DNA of 41,949 nucleotides from an uncultured Ruminococcus sp. GTDB taxonomy: Bacteria > Bacillota > Clostridia > Lachnospirales > Lachnospiraceae. A model generated the notes under the pieces. The model ran no database searches and was not told the origin of the DNA. It worked only from the letters and a program-made list of their open reading frames with translations. This document shows positions 35,304 to 41,949 of the stretch, piece after piece (the stretch's first letter is position 1; each line of letters begins with the position of its first letter). The stretch covers positions 1 to 41,949 of the forward strand of contig CAMMBV010000034.1 of the NCBI GenBank assembly GCA_946494335.1, given 5' to 3'. Both the position numbers and the translations under genes were made by a program.

Positions 35304-36305
35304 TCACACCTCCTGTCCTTTGGCAAGAAAACATCTCACATAATGTCCGGCTGAAACCTGAACAAGGGGCGGTGTTTCTTCCTTACATCTGCCGCTGCAT
35401 CGTTCACATCTGGGATGGAATTTACATCCCGGGGGAAGATCGGTCGGGTCCGGCATCTGCCCTTTGATCGGTTTTAACCTTGTGCTGCTGTCATTTGCAC
35501 TTGGCAGAGAATGAAACAGGCCTGCAGTGTAGGGATGCAGTGTTTCCTCAAAAATATGTTCCACCGTTCCATATTCCTGTATCTGTCCCGCGTAGATCAC
35601 TCCAACCTTGTCGCACATAGCTGCAACTACTCCCAGATCGTGAGTGATTAACAGCATGGAAGAACCGGTTGAATGCTTCAGATCATTCATCATATCCAGA
35701 ACCTGAGCCTGAATTGTAACGTCCAGCGCAGTGGTAGGTTCATCTGCGATTAATAACTCTGGAGAACAGGCCAGGGCCATGGCAATTACAATTCTCTGCT
35801 TCATGCCGCCAGAAAACTGATGGGGATAATCATGGTACCGTTCCATGGGAATTCCAACTCTCTCCATCATCTCTCCGGCAAGCCGGCAGGAATCCTTTTT
35901 GCTGACTCCCTGATGAAGATAGATAACCTCCGCAATCTGGTCTCCCACTTTGTCGATGGGATTCAATGCCGTCATGGGATCCTGAAATATCATGGAAATT
36001 TCTTTCCCTCTGACCTTACGCATTCTTGATCTTCCCACTTTCAAAAGATCCTCTCCTTTGAAAATAATTTCTCCTTTTTTTATTTTTCCGGGAGGATTCG
36101 GTATCAAATTTAAAATACTCATTGCAATTGTAGTTTTGCCTGCTCCCGTTTCCCCCACCAGTCCAAAGGTCTCACCTTTACAGATTTCCAGATCCACACC
36201 GTTAATGGCATGACATGTACCTATCTCTTTGGAAGAATACTGTACCTCTAAATCGTGAACGCCAAGCAATACTTCATTTTTCTCCCGTCTTTCCAACTGC
36301 TCCAC
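35304..36305 (-). CDS. Opp/Dpp-type ABC transporter ATPase (first ATPase, OppD-like)
   Basis: 333-aa ATPase of the importer. Walker [11 protein letters not shown]-loop [16 protein letters not shown], signature [16 protein letters not shown], Walker [14 protein letters not shown] and H-loop ITHDLGVV are all intact. The C-terminal cysteine-rich motif [17 protein letters not shown] is typical of the subclass. The start is uncertain: GTG 36305 has AAGGA eight bases upstream, while TTG 36296 has GGGGG at the same distance. The ATP-site pair with the next gene should be one canonical and one D-containing signature. Confidence 0.93.
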   Translation of the reverse strand: MEQLERREKNEVLLGVHDLEVQYSSKEIGTCHAINGVDLEICKGETFGLVGETGAGKTTIAMSILNLIPNPPGKIKKGEIIFKGEDLLKVGRSRMRKVRGKEISMIFQDPMTALNPIDKVGDQIAEVIYLHQGVSKKDSCRLAGEMMERVGIPMERYHDYPHQFSGGMKQRIVIAMALACSPELLIADEPTTALDVTIQAQVLDMMNDLKHSTGSSMLLITHDLGVVAAMCDKVGVIYAGQIQEYGTVEHIFEETLHPYTAGLFHSLPSANDSSTRLKPIKGQMPDPTDLPPGCKFHPRCERCSGRCKEETPPLVQVSAGHYVRCFLAKGQEV

Positions 36306-36309
36306 CCCC

Positions 36310-37185
36310 TTAATCCTTCAGACGGGGATCCAGGGCATCCCTTAATCCGTCCCCGAAAAGATTCAACGACAATACTACCAGCGCAATGGAAATTCCAGGC
36401 CATACGCACAGCATCGGATACTTTAATATATAAGTCCGCGCCGATGAAAGCATGGAACCCCATTCCGGCGTGGGAGGGACAATGCCAAGCCCCAGAAAGC
36501 TTAAAGCCGCTGCATTCGTAATGGCGCTGGCAATCTGCAGCGTCAGCTGGACGATCACAGGTGATAAGACATTGATAAAGACGTGTTTGAAAATAATGCG
36601 TAAATCACCTGCGTCTATTGATTTTGCTGCCTCCACATATTCCTGCGCTTTCACTGTAAGAATAGAGCCGCGGATCGTTCTTGCAAAAGTGGGAATGGCA
36701 GATATACCTACTGCCAGCATACAGCTTTTTATCCCTGTACCCATAACCGCCGCAAGGGCAATGGCCAGCACCAAATTGGGAACCGCCATAAAAATATCCA
36801 GAATACGCATGATGACATTGTCAATTCTGTTTCCGTAATATCCTGCAACAGCTCCCAGGATAATTCCAATGACCGCCGCGATCCCCGTTGCGCCGAATCC
36901 CACCAGCAACGTTAGTCTTCCCCCGTACAATATCCTGCTGAATATATCCCTTCCCAGATTATCTGTTCCAAACAAATGATTGAGGCTGGATCCGGAAAAT
37001 TTTTCCATTACATTTTGTTCATCAAATCCATATGGTGCGATCAGAGGCGCCGCCAGACACATAACCGTCATGATAATCAGAACAATCAGACCGATCATGG
37101 CTGTTTTGTTTCGCAGCAGGCGTTTACACACAACGACGGCGTTACTGTTTGCGAAGTGTCTTTTCTTTTCAACCTTTTCTTTCAT
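36310..37185 (-). CDS. Opp/Dpp-type ABC transporter permease (OppC-like)
   Basis: 291-aa permease with about six hydrophobic helices. The N-terminal FANSNAVVVCKRLLRNKTAMIGLIVL and the conserved FGTDNLGRDIFSRILYGGRLTLLVGF block mark the OppC/DppC family, and the EYVEAAKSIDAGDLRIIFKHVFINVLSPVIV segment is the EAA-type cytoplasmic loop that docks to the ATPases. Start ATG follows GGAGG and overlaps the stop of the other permease by one base. Confidence 0.93.
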   Translation of the reverse strand: MKEKVEKKRHFANSNAVVVCKRLLRNKTAMIGLIVLIIMTVMCLAAPLIAPYGFDEQNVMEKFSGSSLNHLFGTDNLGRDIFSRILYGGRLTLLVGFGATGIAAVIGIILGAVAGYYGNRIDNVIMRILDIFMAVPNLVLAIALAAVMGTGIKSCMLAVGISAIPTFARTIRGSILTVKAQEYVEAAKSIDAGDLRIIFKHVFINVLSPVIVQLTLQIASAITNAAALSFLGLGIVPPTPEWGSMLSSARTYILKYPMLCVWPGISIALVVLSLNLFGDGLRDALDPRLKD

Positions 37186-38162
37186 TAAGATACCTCCGCC
37201 TGTTTATTTACCCGGTGTTTCTTCTTGCCTTCATTTACATACTGCGCTTTAATCCTGGGATCCAGATAGGCATAGAGAATATCCACCAGCAGATTTACAA
37301 TACTGTACGTAAAGGCCAAAAGCAGTACACTTCCTCTGATCTGCGGATAATCCCGGGAATTGATGGCCGTGACCATTAAAATTCCCAGCGCCGGTATGGA
37401 AAAAATCTGTTCCTGCACCAGAGAGCCTCCCAGCATAAAGCCAAAATGCTGCCCGCTGCTGGTGACAATCGGGATCAGAGCATTCCTGAGAATATGATGA
37501 TACGTAATCTTTCGCTCACTCTGCCCCTTCGCCCTGGCCGTAGTCACATAATCCTGTCTCTGGCATTCCAGCATGCAGGAACGCGTCATCCTCATCTGCA
37601 TGGCAATGGCATACAGCGACATGGAAAGAATAGGTATCACAGCATATTCCCATCCGTACCATCCGGAAACGGGAAGCCATTCCAATTTGACTGCCAGCAG
37701 AAGAATCAACATCAGAGATAACCAGAATCCCGGAATCGATACTCCCAGCATGCCTCCTACTCTGGCTACGGCATCAATCCATGAATTTCTGTGATTGGCC
37801 GATAAAATTCCCAGTAGCATTCCAATAATCATAGAAATAACCGTTACCGGAAAAGCCAGAAAAATTGTAATGGGAAAGGCCTGTACAAGGCTCTCCGACA
37901 CAGATCTTCCTGTAATATAGGAATTTCCAAAGTCGAATCGCGAGATAATTCCCCACATATACCTTCCGTACTGGACAAAAAAGGGATCTTCCAGACCATG
38001 TTCCGTTCTCCAGGCAAGCAGTTCTTCTTTCGTTGCAGAATCCCCCAGCGCAACTGTTGCCGGATCTCCCGGAGCAATATACAGCAAGAAAAAGATCAAA
38101 AGACTGACGCCAATCAATACTGGTATCATCGCCAGCAGCCTTTTTACAATATATCGAATCAT
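37185..38162 (-). CDS. Opp/Dpp-type ABC transporter permease (OppB-like)
   Basis: 325-aa permease with six hydrophobic helices. The N-terminus MIRYIVKRLLAMIPVLIGVSLLIFFLLYIAPGDPA is the hallmark of OppB/DppB, and the DYVTTARAKGQSERKITYHHILRNALIPIVT block is the EAA loop. Start ATG follows GAGGAGG. It is read with the downstream permease (TAATG overlap) and lies 34 bases after the first TIM-barrel gene. Confidence 0.94.
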   Translation of the reverse strand: MIRYIVKRLLAMIPVLIGVSLLIFFLLYIAPGDPATVALGDSATKEELLAWRTEHGLEDPFFVQYGRYMWGIISRFDFGNSYITGRSVSESLVQAFPITIFLAFPVTVISMIIGMLLGILSANHRNSWIDAVARVGGMLGVSIPGFWLSLMLILLLAVKLEWLPVSGWYGWEYAVIPILSMSLYAIAMQMRMTRSCMLECQRQDYVTTARAKGQSERKITYHHILRNALIPIVTSSGQHFGFMLGGSLVQEQIFSIPALGILMVTAINSRDYPQIRGSVLLLAFTYSIVNLLVDILYAYLDPRIKAQYVNEGKKKHRVNKQAEVS

Positions 38163-38196
38163 TCAAATACCTCCTCGTTTTGTCTCAACCCCCATT

Positions 38197-39057
38197 TTAT
38201 CCGAATATTTTTCGGAACATTTCCACCGACATATCCCAGCCTTCCATCTGCGTTTTCCCTGGAGGAATCACCTGATTCTCAAAAGTGACGACGCCTTCAT
38301 AATGATGCGCCTTCAGCATTTCGGAGATCTTTTCCGTAAATTGCGCCATTTCACCGTATCCCAACGGACAGTATGTTATCGATGCCAGAGGTCTGTTGAT
38401 CCGTATATCTTTTATATGAACGTCAATAATATCATCCGCCGCCATCTCGTATGCCGCCACAGGATTTTCACCGCTGTACAAACAGTTTGCCGGATCCCAG
38501 AGAATTTTAAGCCGCCTGCATCCCAGTTCATCAATCGCTTTTTTGGCCAGACTTACTGTGTGAATATAAGCTCCCGTCCCCGTCTCCATCATCATGTTGA
38601 TTCCTTCATCCTCCGCAATCTGACAGCATGGTTCCAGCAGGTTTAAGAACTTTTTCCAGCTTTCATTATTGCCGGACAGATATTTTTCGGCTCCTCCGCT
38701 TCCAAAGACGACATTCTGCTTTCCAAAAGGCTGTATTCTCGTAATATCTGTCCCGAAATAGCGTGCAAGATCAATGGATTTTTTTAACAGCCTTATCTGC
38801 TCCTGATAAGCGTCGCTCTTGATTTCTGTCTCCATCACCGGAAGTCCATTTAAAACATGCTTCATAATACAGGCTGTTTTAATCTTATATCTGTCCAGAA
38901 GCATTTTCATTTTTTCGTTTTCTTCCTCCGTATGGTGACAGATTTCTTTGTCCCACACGAATTGAAGCTCCGCATATTCAATGCCGTCTCTTACCATAAC
39001 TTTCAGCGCTTTTTCAAAGTCCTGAGAAATACCATTTGTAATTGCTCCAAGTTTCAT
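38197..39057 (-). CDS. Sugar phosphate isomerase/epimerase-like TIM barrel, copy 1
   Basis: 286-aa protein of the xylose-isomerase-like TIM-barrel superfamily (hydroxypyruvate isomerase, tagatose epimerase, endonuclease IV relatives). Conserved metal-ligand-like residues are E158 (MMMETG), D188 (ILWDPAN), H214 (DVHIKD) and E260 (VTFENQ), so it is likely an active metal-dependent isomerase or epimerase. Start ATG 39057 follows AGGAGG by eight bases; the GTG three codons upstream overlaps it. It is about half identical to the gene beside it, and both lie between the dehydrogenase and the transporter genes. The substrate is unknown. Confidence 0.88.
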   Translation of the reverse strand: MKLGAITNGISQDFEKALKVMVRDGIEYAELQFVWDKEICHHTEEENEKMKMLLDRYKIKTACIMKHVLNGLPVMETEIKSDAYQEQIRLLKKSIDLARYFGTDITRIQPFGKQNVVFGSGGAEKYLSGNNESWKKFLNLLEPCCQIAEDEGINMMMETGTGAYIHTVSLAKKAIDELGCRRLKILWDPANCLYSGENPVAAYEMAADDIIDVHIKDIRINRPLASITYCPLGYGEMAQFTEKISEMLKAHHYEGVVTFENQVIPPGKTQMEGWDMSVEMFRKIFG

Positions 39058-39075
39058 ACGTTTCACCTCCTGCCA

Positions 39076-39939
39076 TTAACCAAAAATCTCTTTAAACTTT
39101 GCCACCTGCTCAAAATAACCTGCCTTAAAATCTTTCCCTTTTGGGCGATACATTAATTCCATGGATATGGCACCCTCATACTGATCTTTTTTTAATGCCT
39201 CCGCGATACTTTCCCAGTACTGTGCCATATCTCCCGTTCCAACAGGACAGCTTCGAACTTTTCCATGATGCGGTTTTACTTTTAAATCTTTAATATGTAC
39301 ATGTCCCAGCACATCTTTAATTTCCTCATAGGCCTCCGGAAACGGGATGTCTCCATTGCAGATGGTATTGCCGGGATCCCAAAGCACTTTCAGCCTGTTG
39401 CTTCCCAGATCTTTAATCATCTTTTTGGCAAGATAACCGGAATAGGCCATGGCATTTACCGCCGTTTCCATTACAATGGTAATGCCGTTATCCTCTGCAG
39501 CCTGTACAATGGGTTCATACAGATGCAGGAAATGCCCCCAGGCTTTATTGTCAGCAGCCATATCAGAATCTGCACCATCATATCCCCATATATTCTGTAT
39601 TTTGCTGAATGTCATGGCGCGTATTTTATCTGTTTTTAAAACATGCGCCGCTTTTATGGTCTGAAGCAATTGGTGATACTGCTCTTTATACTGGGAACTG
39701 TCTCTTTCCGTGGTCATGGTAGGCAAACCCATGAAAAGATGTCTTGATAAAACAGAAATCTTCATTCCGTACTGATCCACCAGTTTTTTTATATGGTTTA
39801 ATTCTTCAATTGTATGGTCTCCTATTTCTTTGTCCCATACCCATTGAAGCTCCGGATATTCCAGACCGTCCGCTTTCATAATCCGCAACGCCTCATCCAG
39901 ATCTTTGCTTATTCCGTCTGTAATTACCCCTAATTTCAT
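39076..39939 (-). CDS. Sugar phosphate isomerase/epimerase-like TIM barrel, copy 2
   Basis: 287-aa paralogue of the preceding protein, with the same ligand set E158 (VMETA), D188 (VLWDPGN), H215 (HVHIKD) and E261 (ISMELM). In the first 80 residues I count 42 identical positions without gaps, so it arose by duplication. Start ATG 39939 is set by AGGAG six bases upstream and matches the paralogue's start; an upstream ATG overlaps the previous stop. Both may act on related intermediates, or one may have changed substrate. Family context suggests epimerisation or isomerisation of a keto-sugar or sugar acid. Confidence 0.88.
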   Translation of the reverse strand: MKLGVITDGISKDLDEALRIMKADGLEYPELQWVWDKEIGDHTIEELNHIKKLVDQYGMKISVLSRHLFMGLPTMTTERDSSQYKEQYHQLLQTIKAAHVLKTDKIRAMTFSKIQNIWGYDGADSDMAADNKAWGHFLHLYEPIVQAAEDNGITIVMETAVNAMAYSGYLAKKMIKDLGSNRLKVLWDPGNTICNGDIPFPEAYEEIKDVLGHVHIKDLKVKPHHGKVRSCPVGTGDMAQYWESIAEALKKDQYEGAISMELMYRPKGKDFKAGYFEQVAKFKEIFG

Positions 39940-39956
39940 ATTCTTCTCCTGCACAG

Positions 39957-40985
39957 TCATGGCCTTAAAACTATTTTTGCGTCCTCCGGCTCTGGTGAAC
40001 AGAGCCTTTCAAAAGCATCTTTTCCTCTATCTAAAGGAAGAACGGATGTAATGATGCTGTTCAAATCAATTCTTTTCTTTGCTGCAAGAGCCATTACCTC
40101 TTCCATCTCTTCTTTATACTGGTAACTTCCAAACAGCTGGAATTCATGGGCAACAAATTTTTTAACAGGAAAGTTTATTTTTTCCGCCGCCATTCCGATA
40201 ACAATAATCTTTCCGCCATTTTTTACCATATTGATTGCCTGTTCCATACTTTTCTCATTCCCCACGCAGTCAAATACAACATCCACCCCTTCCTGATCCG
40301 TAAGCGTTTTCACCGCGGACAAGTTTTGCACCTGCAGATTTATCATATCAGAAGCGCCGCATTTTTTTGCAAACAATAGCCTTTTTTCTACCAGATCCAG
40401 ACTGATGATCTGACGGACACCCATATTTTTAGTTAACATAATTGTCAGCAACCCAATGGGGCCCGCACCTATCACAGAAATTCTCTTTCCCTCAAGATCT
40501 CCTCCTCGCTTTATCCCATGCAGTGAAACAGCCGCTGGCTCCAGGATAGCTCCTTCTTCAAAACTCAACTGATCATCTAAAGGAATGATATTATCCTCTT
40601 TTACACATATGTAATCCGCCATCGCTCCCTGAATGTTTCGTCCTCCCACACTTGTTCCCAGAACAACTTTTTGGTCACAAAGATTAAAATCTCCTTTTTT
40701 ACAGTTACTGCACACTCCACAACATAAATTGGGATTTGCAGTGACCCTCATACCTGGCCTGAAAATCTTTGCCTTACTTCCACAACAGTCTATTTCACCG
40801 GAAAATTCATGCCCCATTACCAGCGGAGCAATTCTCAGACTGTTGCTGCCCTTATATCCATTCACATCCGAACCGCATATGGAGACTGCTTTTACCTTAA
40901 TCCTCACCTCATCCTCTTTCGGATCCGGTTTTGCAATTTCCGTAAGCACAACCGTTTTCTTTCCTTCATATCTTAACGCCCTCAC
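39957..40985 (-). CDS. Zinc-dependent medium-chain alcohol/polyol dehydrogenase
   Basis: 342-aa medium-chain dehydrogenase of the sorbitol/threonine/galactitol-phosphate group. Numbered from the GTG, catalytic zinc residues C37 and H59-E60 (VMGHEFSG) and the structural zinc set C89, C92, C95, C103 are present. The Rossmann motif GAGPIGL and the following acidic residue in ISLDLVEK suggest NAD. The family-typical start is MRALRYEG, and GTG 40985 is set by AAGGGGG eight bases upstream; an ATG two codons earlier is too close to the ribosome site. It probably oxidises a hydroxyl of the imported compound or of an intermediate. Confidence 0.9.
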   Translation of the reverse strand: MRALRYEGKKTVVLTEIAKPDPKEDEVRIKVKAVSICGSDVNGYKGSNSLRIAPLVMGHEFSGEIDCCGSKAKIFRPGMRVTANPNLCCGVCSNCKKGDFNLCDQKVVLGTSVGGRNIQGAMADYICVKEDNIIPLDDQLSFEEGAILEPAAVSLHGIKRGGDLEGKRISVIGAGPIGLLTIMLTKNMGVRQIISLDLVEKRLLFAKKCGASDMINLQVQNLSAVKTLTDQEGVDVVFDCVGNEKSMEQAINMVKNGGKIIVIGMAAEKINFPVKKFVAHEFQLFGSYQYKEEMEEVMALAAKKRIDLNSIITSVLPLDRGKDAFERLCSPEPEDAKIVLRP

Positions 40986-41007
40986 AGTCATCACCCCCTT
41001 CTTCCCA

Positions 41008-41676
41008 TCATGCCATTTTTAACTGTTTGAAGACTTCCTTTGCTCCGAAATCCGGGCTGCACAGCACGGGAATTCCCAGTTTTTCCTCTATCTCTTTTGT
41101 AAACGGCCCCAGAGAAGCCTGTGTCATGACTGCAACATCAAAATCCCCCTCATATTTCAACATTTCCCGAATCACTATATCCGATACCTCTGCGCCGGAT
41201 TTACCCTGCATTTCATCAATAACGATGTAAGTTACCGAGGAATCCGACTCTTCTGCTCTAAGACTTTTTTCCATCAATCTTTTATTCGGGAGCATGATTG
41301 TTCGGCAGGAAGCAATTAAAGCTATTCGTTTATAAGTGCAGACAGCATAATGCATCATCGCTTCATCAATCCGTATAATTGGAACCCCTGCTTTTTCGAA
41401 CAGCGGCTGTGCCGCTTCTGCAATATCACCCATTGTAGAGCAAACTGACAGTATAACATCCGCCCCCTCCGACACAGAAGCAGAAAAAATTGACAACAGT
41501 TTTGCGGCAACTTCTTCCGTCACATATCCTGCTTCCAGCGTTTTCGCTATCAAATCCGGATTTGCATGTACCATCAGCCTGTAATCCACATCCGCCAGAT
41601 TATTTTTAAGGGCCTGACTTACAATTTCATACAGTTTTTCATCAAATCCAGTAAATACTCCTGCTATTTTTTTCAT
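41008..41676 (-). CDS. Aspartate/glutamate/hydantoin racemase-fold protein
   Basis: 222-aa protein of the Asp/Glu/hydantoin racemase superfamily. The first half has C79 in LSVCSTMGD, at the first catalytic cysteine position. The second half, where the family has a second Cys, reads AVMTQASLGPF (about 182-192) with no cysteine, so classical two-base racemisation is unlikely and a decarboxylase, lyase or isomerase reaction is possible. Start ATG 41676 follows AAGGAGG. It is the first gene of the leftward operon, 22 bases before the dehydrogenase. Confidence 0.82.
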   Translation of the reverse strand: MKKIAGVFTGFDEKLYEIVSQALKNNLADVDYRLMVHANPDLIAKTLEAGYVTEEVAAKLLSIFSASVSEGADVILSVCSTMGDIAEAAQPLFEKAGVPIIRIDEAMMHYAVCTYKRIALIASCRTIMLPNKRLMEKSLRAEESDSSVTYIVIDEMQGKSGAEVSDIVIREMLKYEGDFDVAVMTQASLGPFTKEIEEKLGIPVLCSPDFGAKEVFKQLKMA

Positions 41677-41773
41677 CAAAAGCCTCCTTTACACTTTAAT
41701 AATTTAATACTTTTTTCTTTTCGTTTTTTAATCTGAATTTTTATAATAGAATTATAGAATACGCACTTTATAT

Positions 41774-41816
41774 AATCATTACGAATATTGACTAATATCG
41801 ATTCGTATTTATGATT
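41774..41816. repeat. Long interrupted inverted repeat upstream of the catabolic operon
   Basis: Arms AATCAT-TACGAAT (41774-41786) and ATTCGTA-TTT-ATGATT (41801-41816) pair over 13 bases with a three-base bulge, around a centre that can extend the pairing through ATT/AAT. It is 98 bases ahead of the racemase-fold gene. It may be the operator of the operon. No consensus -35/-10 pair was found next to it, which suits an activator-dependent promoter. Confidence 0.65.
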
Positions 41817-41819
41817 TTT

Positions 41820-41837
41820 TGTCAATGCATTTTGACA
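41820..41837. repeat. Inverted repeat TGTCAA-N6-TTGACA
   Basis: Perfect six-base arms (41820-41825 and 41832-41837). Read on the minus strand the inner arm is a perfect TTGACA, which could be a -35, but no -10 lies at the right distance. It is separate from the longer repeat beside it and could be part of a regulator site. Confidence 0.5.
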
Positions 41838-41838
41838 C

Positions 41839-41867
41839 AAAAAAATACCCGGCATTATTGCCGAGTA
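41839..41867 (-). terminator. Terminator upstream of the catabolic operon
   Basis: Minus-strand stem TACTCGGCA / TGCCGGGTA (41846-41867) followed by seven T (41839-41845). It either ends a gene beyond the right edge or is an attenuator. Its 5' arm partly overlaps a second inverted repeat (AGTACTTC and GAAGTACT, 41865-41872 and 41908-41915). Confidence 0.85.
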
Positions 41868-41949
41868 CTTCCTATTTATTGTTCATATCAACAGCCCGTC
41901 TTCCGTCGAAGTACTAGGAAAATTCCGACGTTTTCATTTCCTTCTTTTT

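Noticed and set aside
38197-39939. Complete C-glycoside deglycosidase (DgpB/DgpC-like) system
   Set aside because: TIM-barrel proteins of the right superfamily are present, but no small DgpB-like partner or Gfo/Idh oxidoreductase is in the window.
41888-41949. C-terminal end of a gene beyond the right edge
   Set aside because: Two minus-strand frames stay open to stops at 41914 and 41888, but each is too short to judge and shows no recognisable sequence.

Overview
The window looks like a chromosomal segment of a spore-forming, low-to-moderate GC Firmicute, most likely a gut Lachnospiraceae (Blautia/Clostridium cluster XIVa type). Supporting signs are strong AGGAGG ribosome sites, TTGACA/TATAAT promoters, hairpin-plus-T terminators, an L10 leader, a SAM-I riboswitch on metK, spmA, the ricT/holB/rsmI cluster and an rbsRKDACB operon. 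I see no rRNA, tRNA, CRISPR array, insertion sequence or phage gene. Most genes are on the minus strand.

Layout. (1) 1-1230: rplJ-rplL with promoter, L10 leader and attenuator, read leftward. (2) 1227-2448: divergent spmA (sigma-E-like promoter) and an unrecognised 140-aa protein. (3) 9897 down to 2447: a leftward housekeeping run of histidine kinase, response regulator, guanylate-kinase-like protein, holB, ricT, trmN6-like methyltransferase, AI-2E-family membrane protein and rsmI. (4) 13588 down to 10053: aroK-like, murA and metK, each with its own promoter; metK is under a SAM-I riboswitch. (5) 13639-14815: formamidase amiF behind a promoter and an intrinsic terminator in its leader. (6) 14885-19721: an orphan sugar-type binding lipoprotein with a URO-D-family protein, divergent from an AraC regulator and a MATE transporter. 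(7) 25572 down to 19785: the complete ribose operon rbsRKDACB with promoter and operator. (8) 25634-31401: gdhA, a flavin reductase-like protein, a CBS-type Mn pyrophosphatase, an S1-domain protein and a TrhA/hemolysin III protein. (9) 41676 down to 31414: a ten-gene leftward catabolic cluster followed by an AraC regulator.

The least explained system is region 9. It holds a racemase-fold protein lacking the second catalytic cysteine, a zinc medium-chain dehydrogenase, two tandem paralogous TIM-barrel isomerase/epimerases, a full oligopeptide-type ABC importer, a small ABM-fold monooxygenase-like protein and an AraC activator. Together these look like an importer plus oxidation/isomerisation pathway for an unidentified, possibly glycosylated or polyhydroxylated, compound. 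A long inverted repeat lies ahead of the first gene. Secondary points of interest are the attenuated amiF leader, with one ANTAR-like hexaloop, and the pairing of a URO-D-family protein with a permease-less binding protein.
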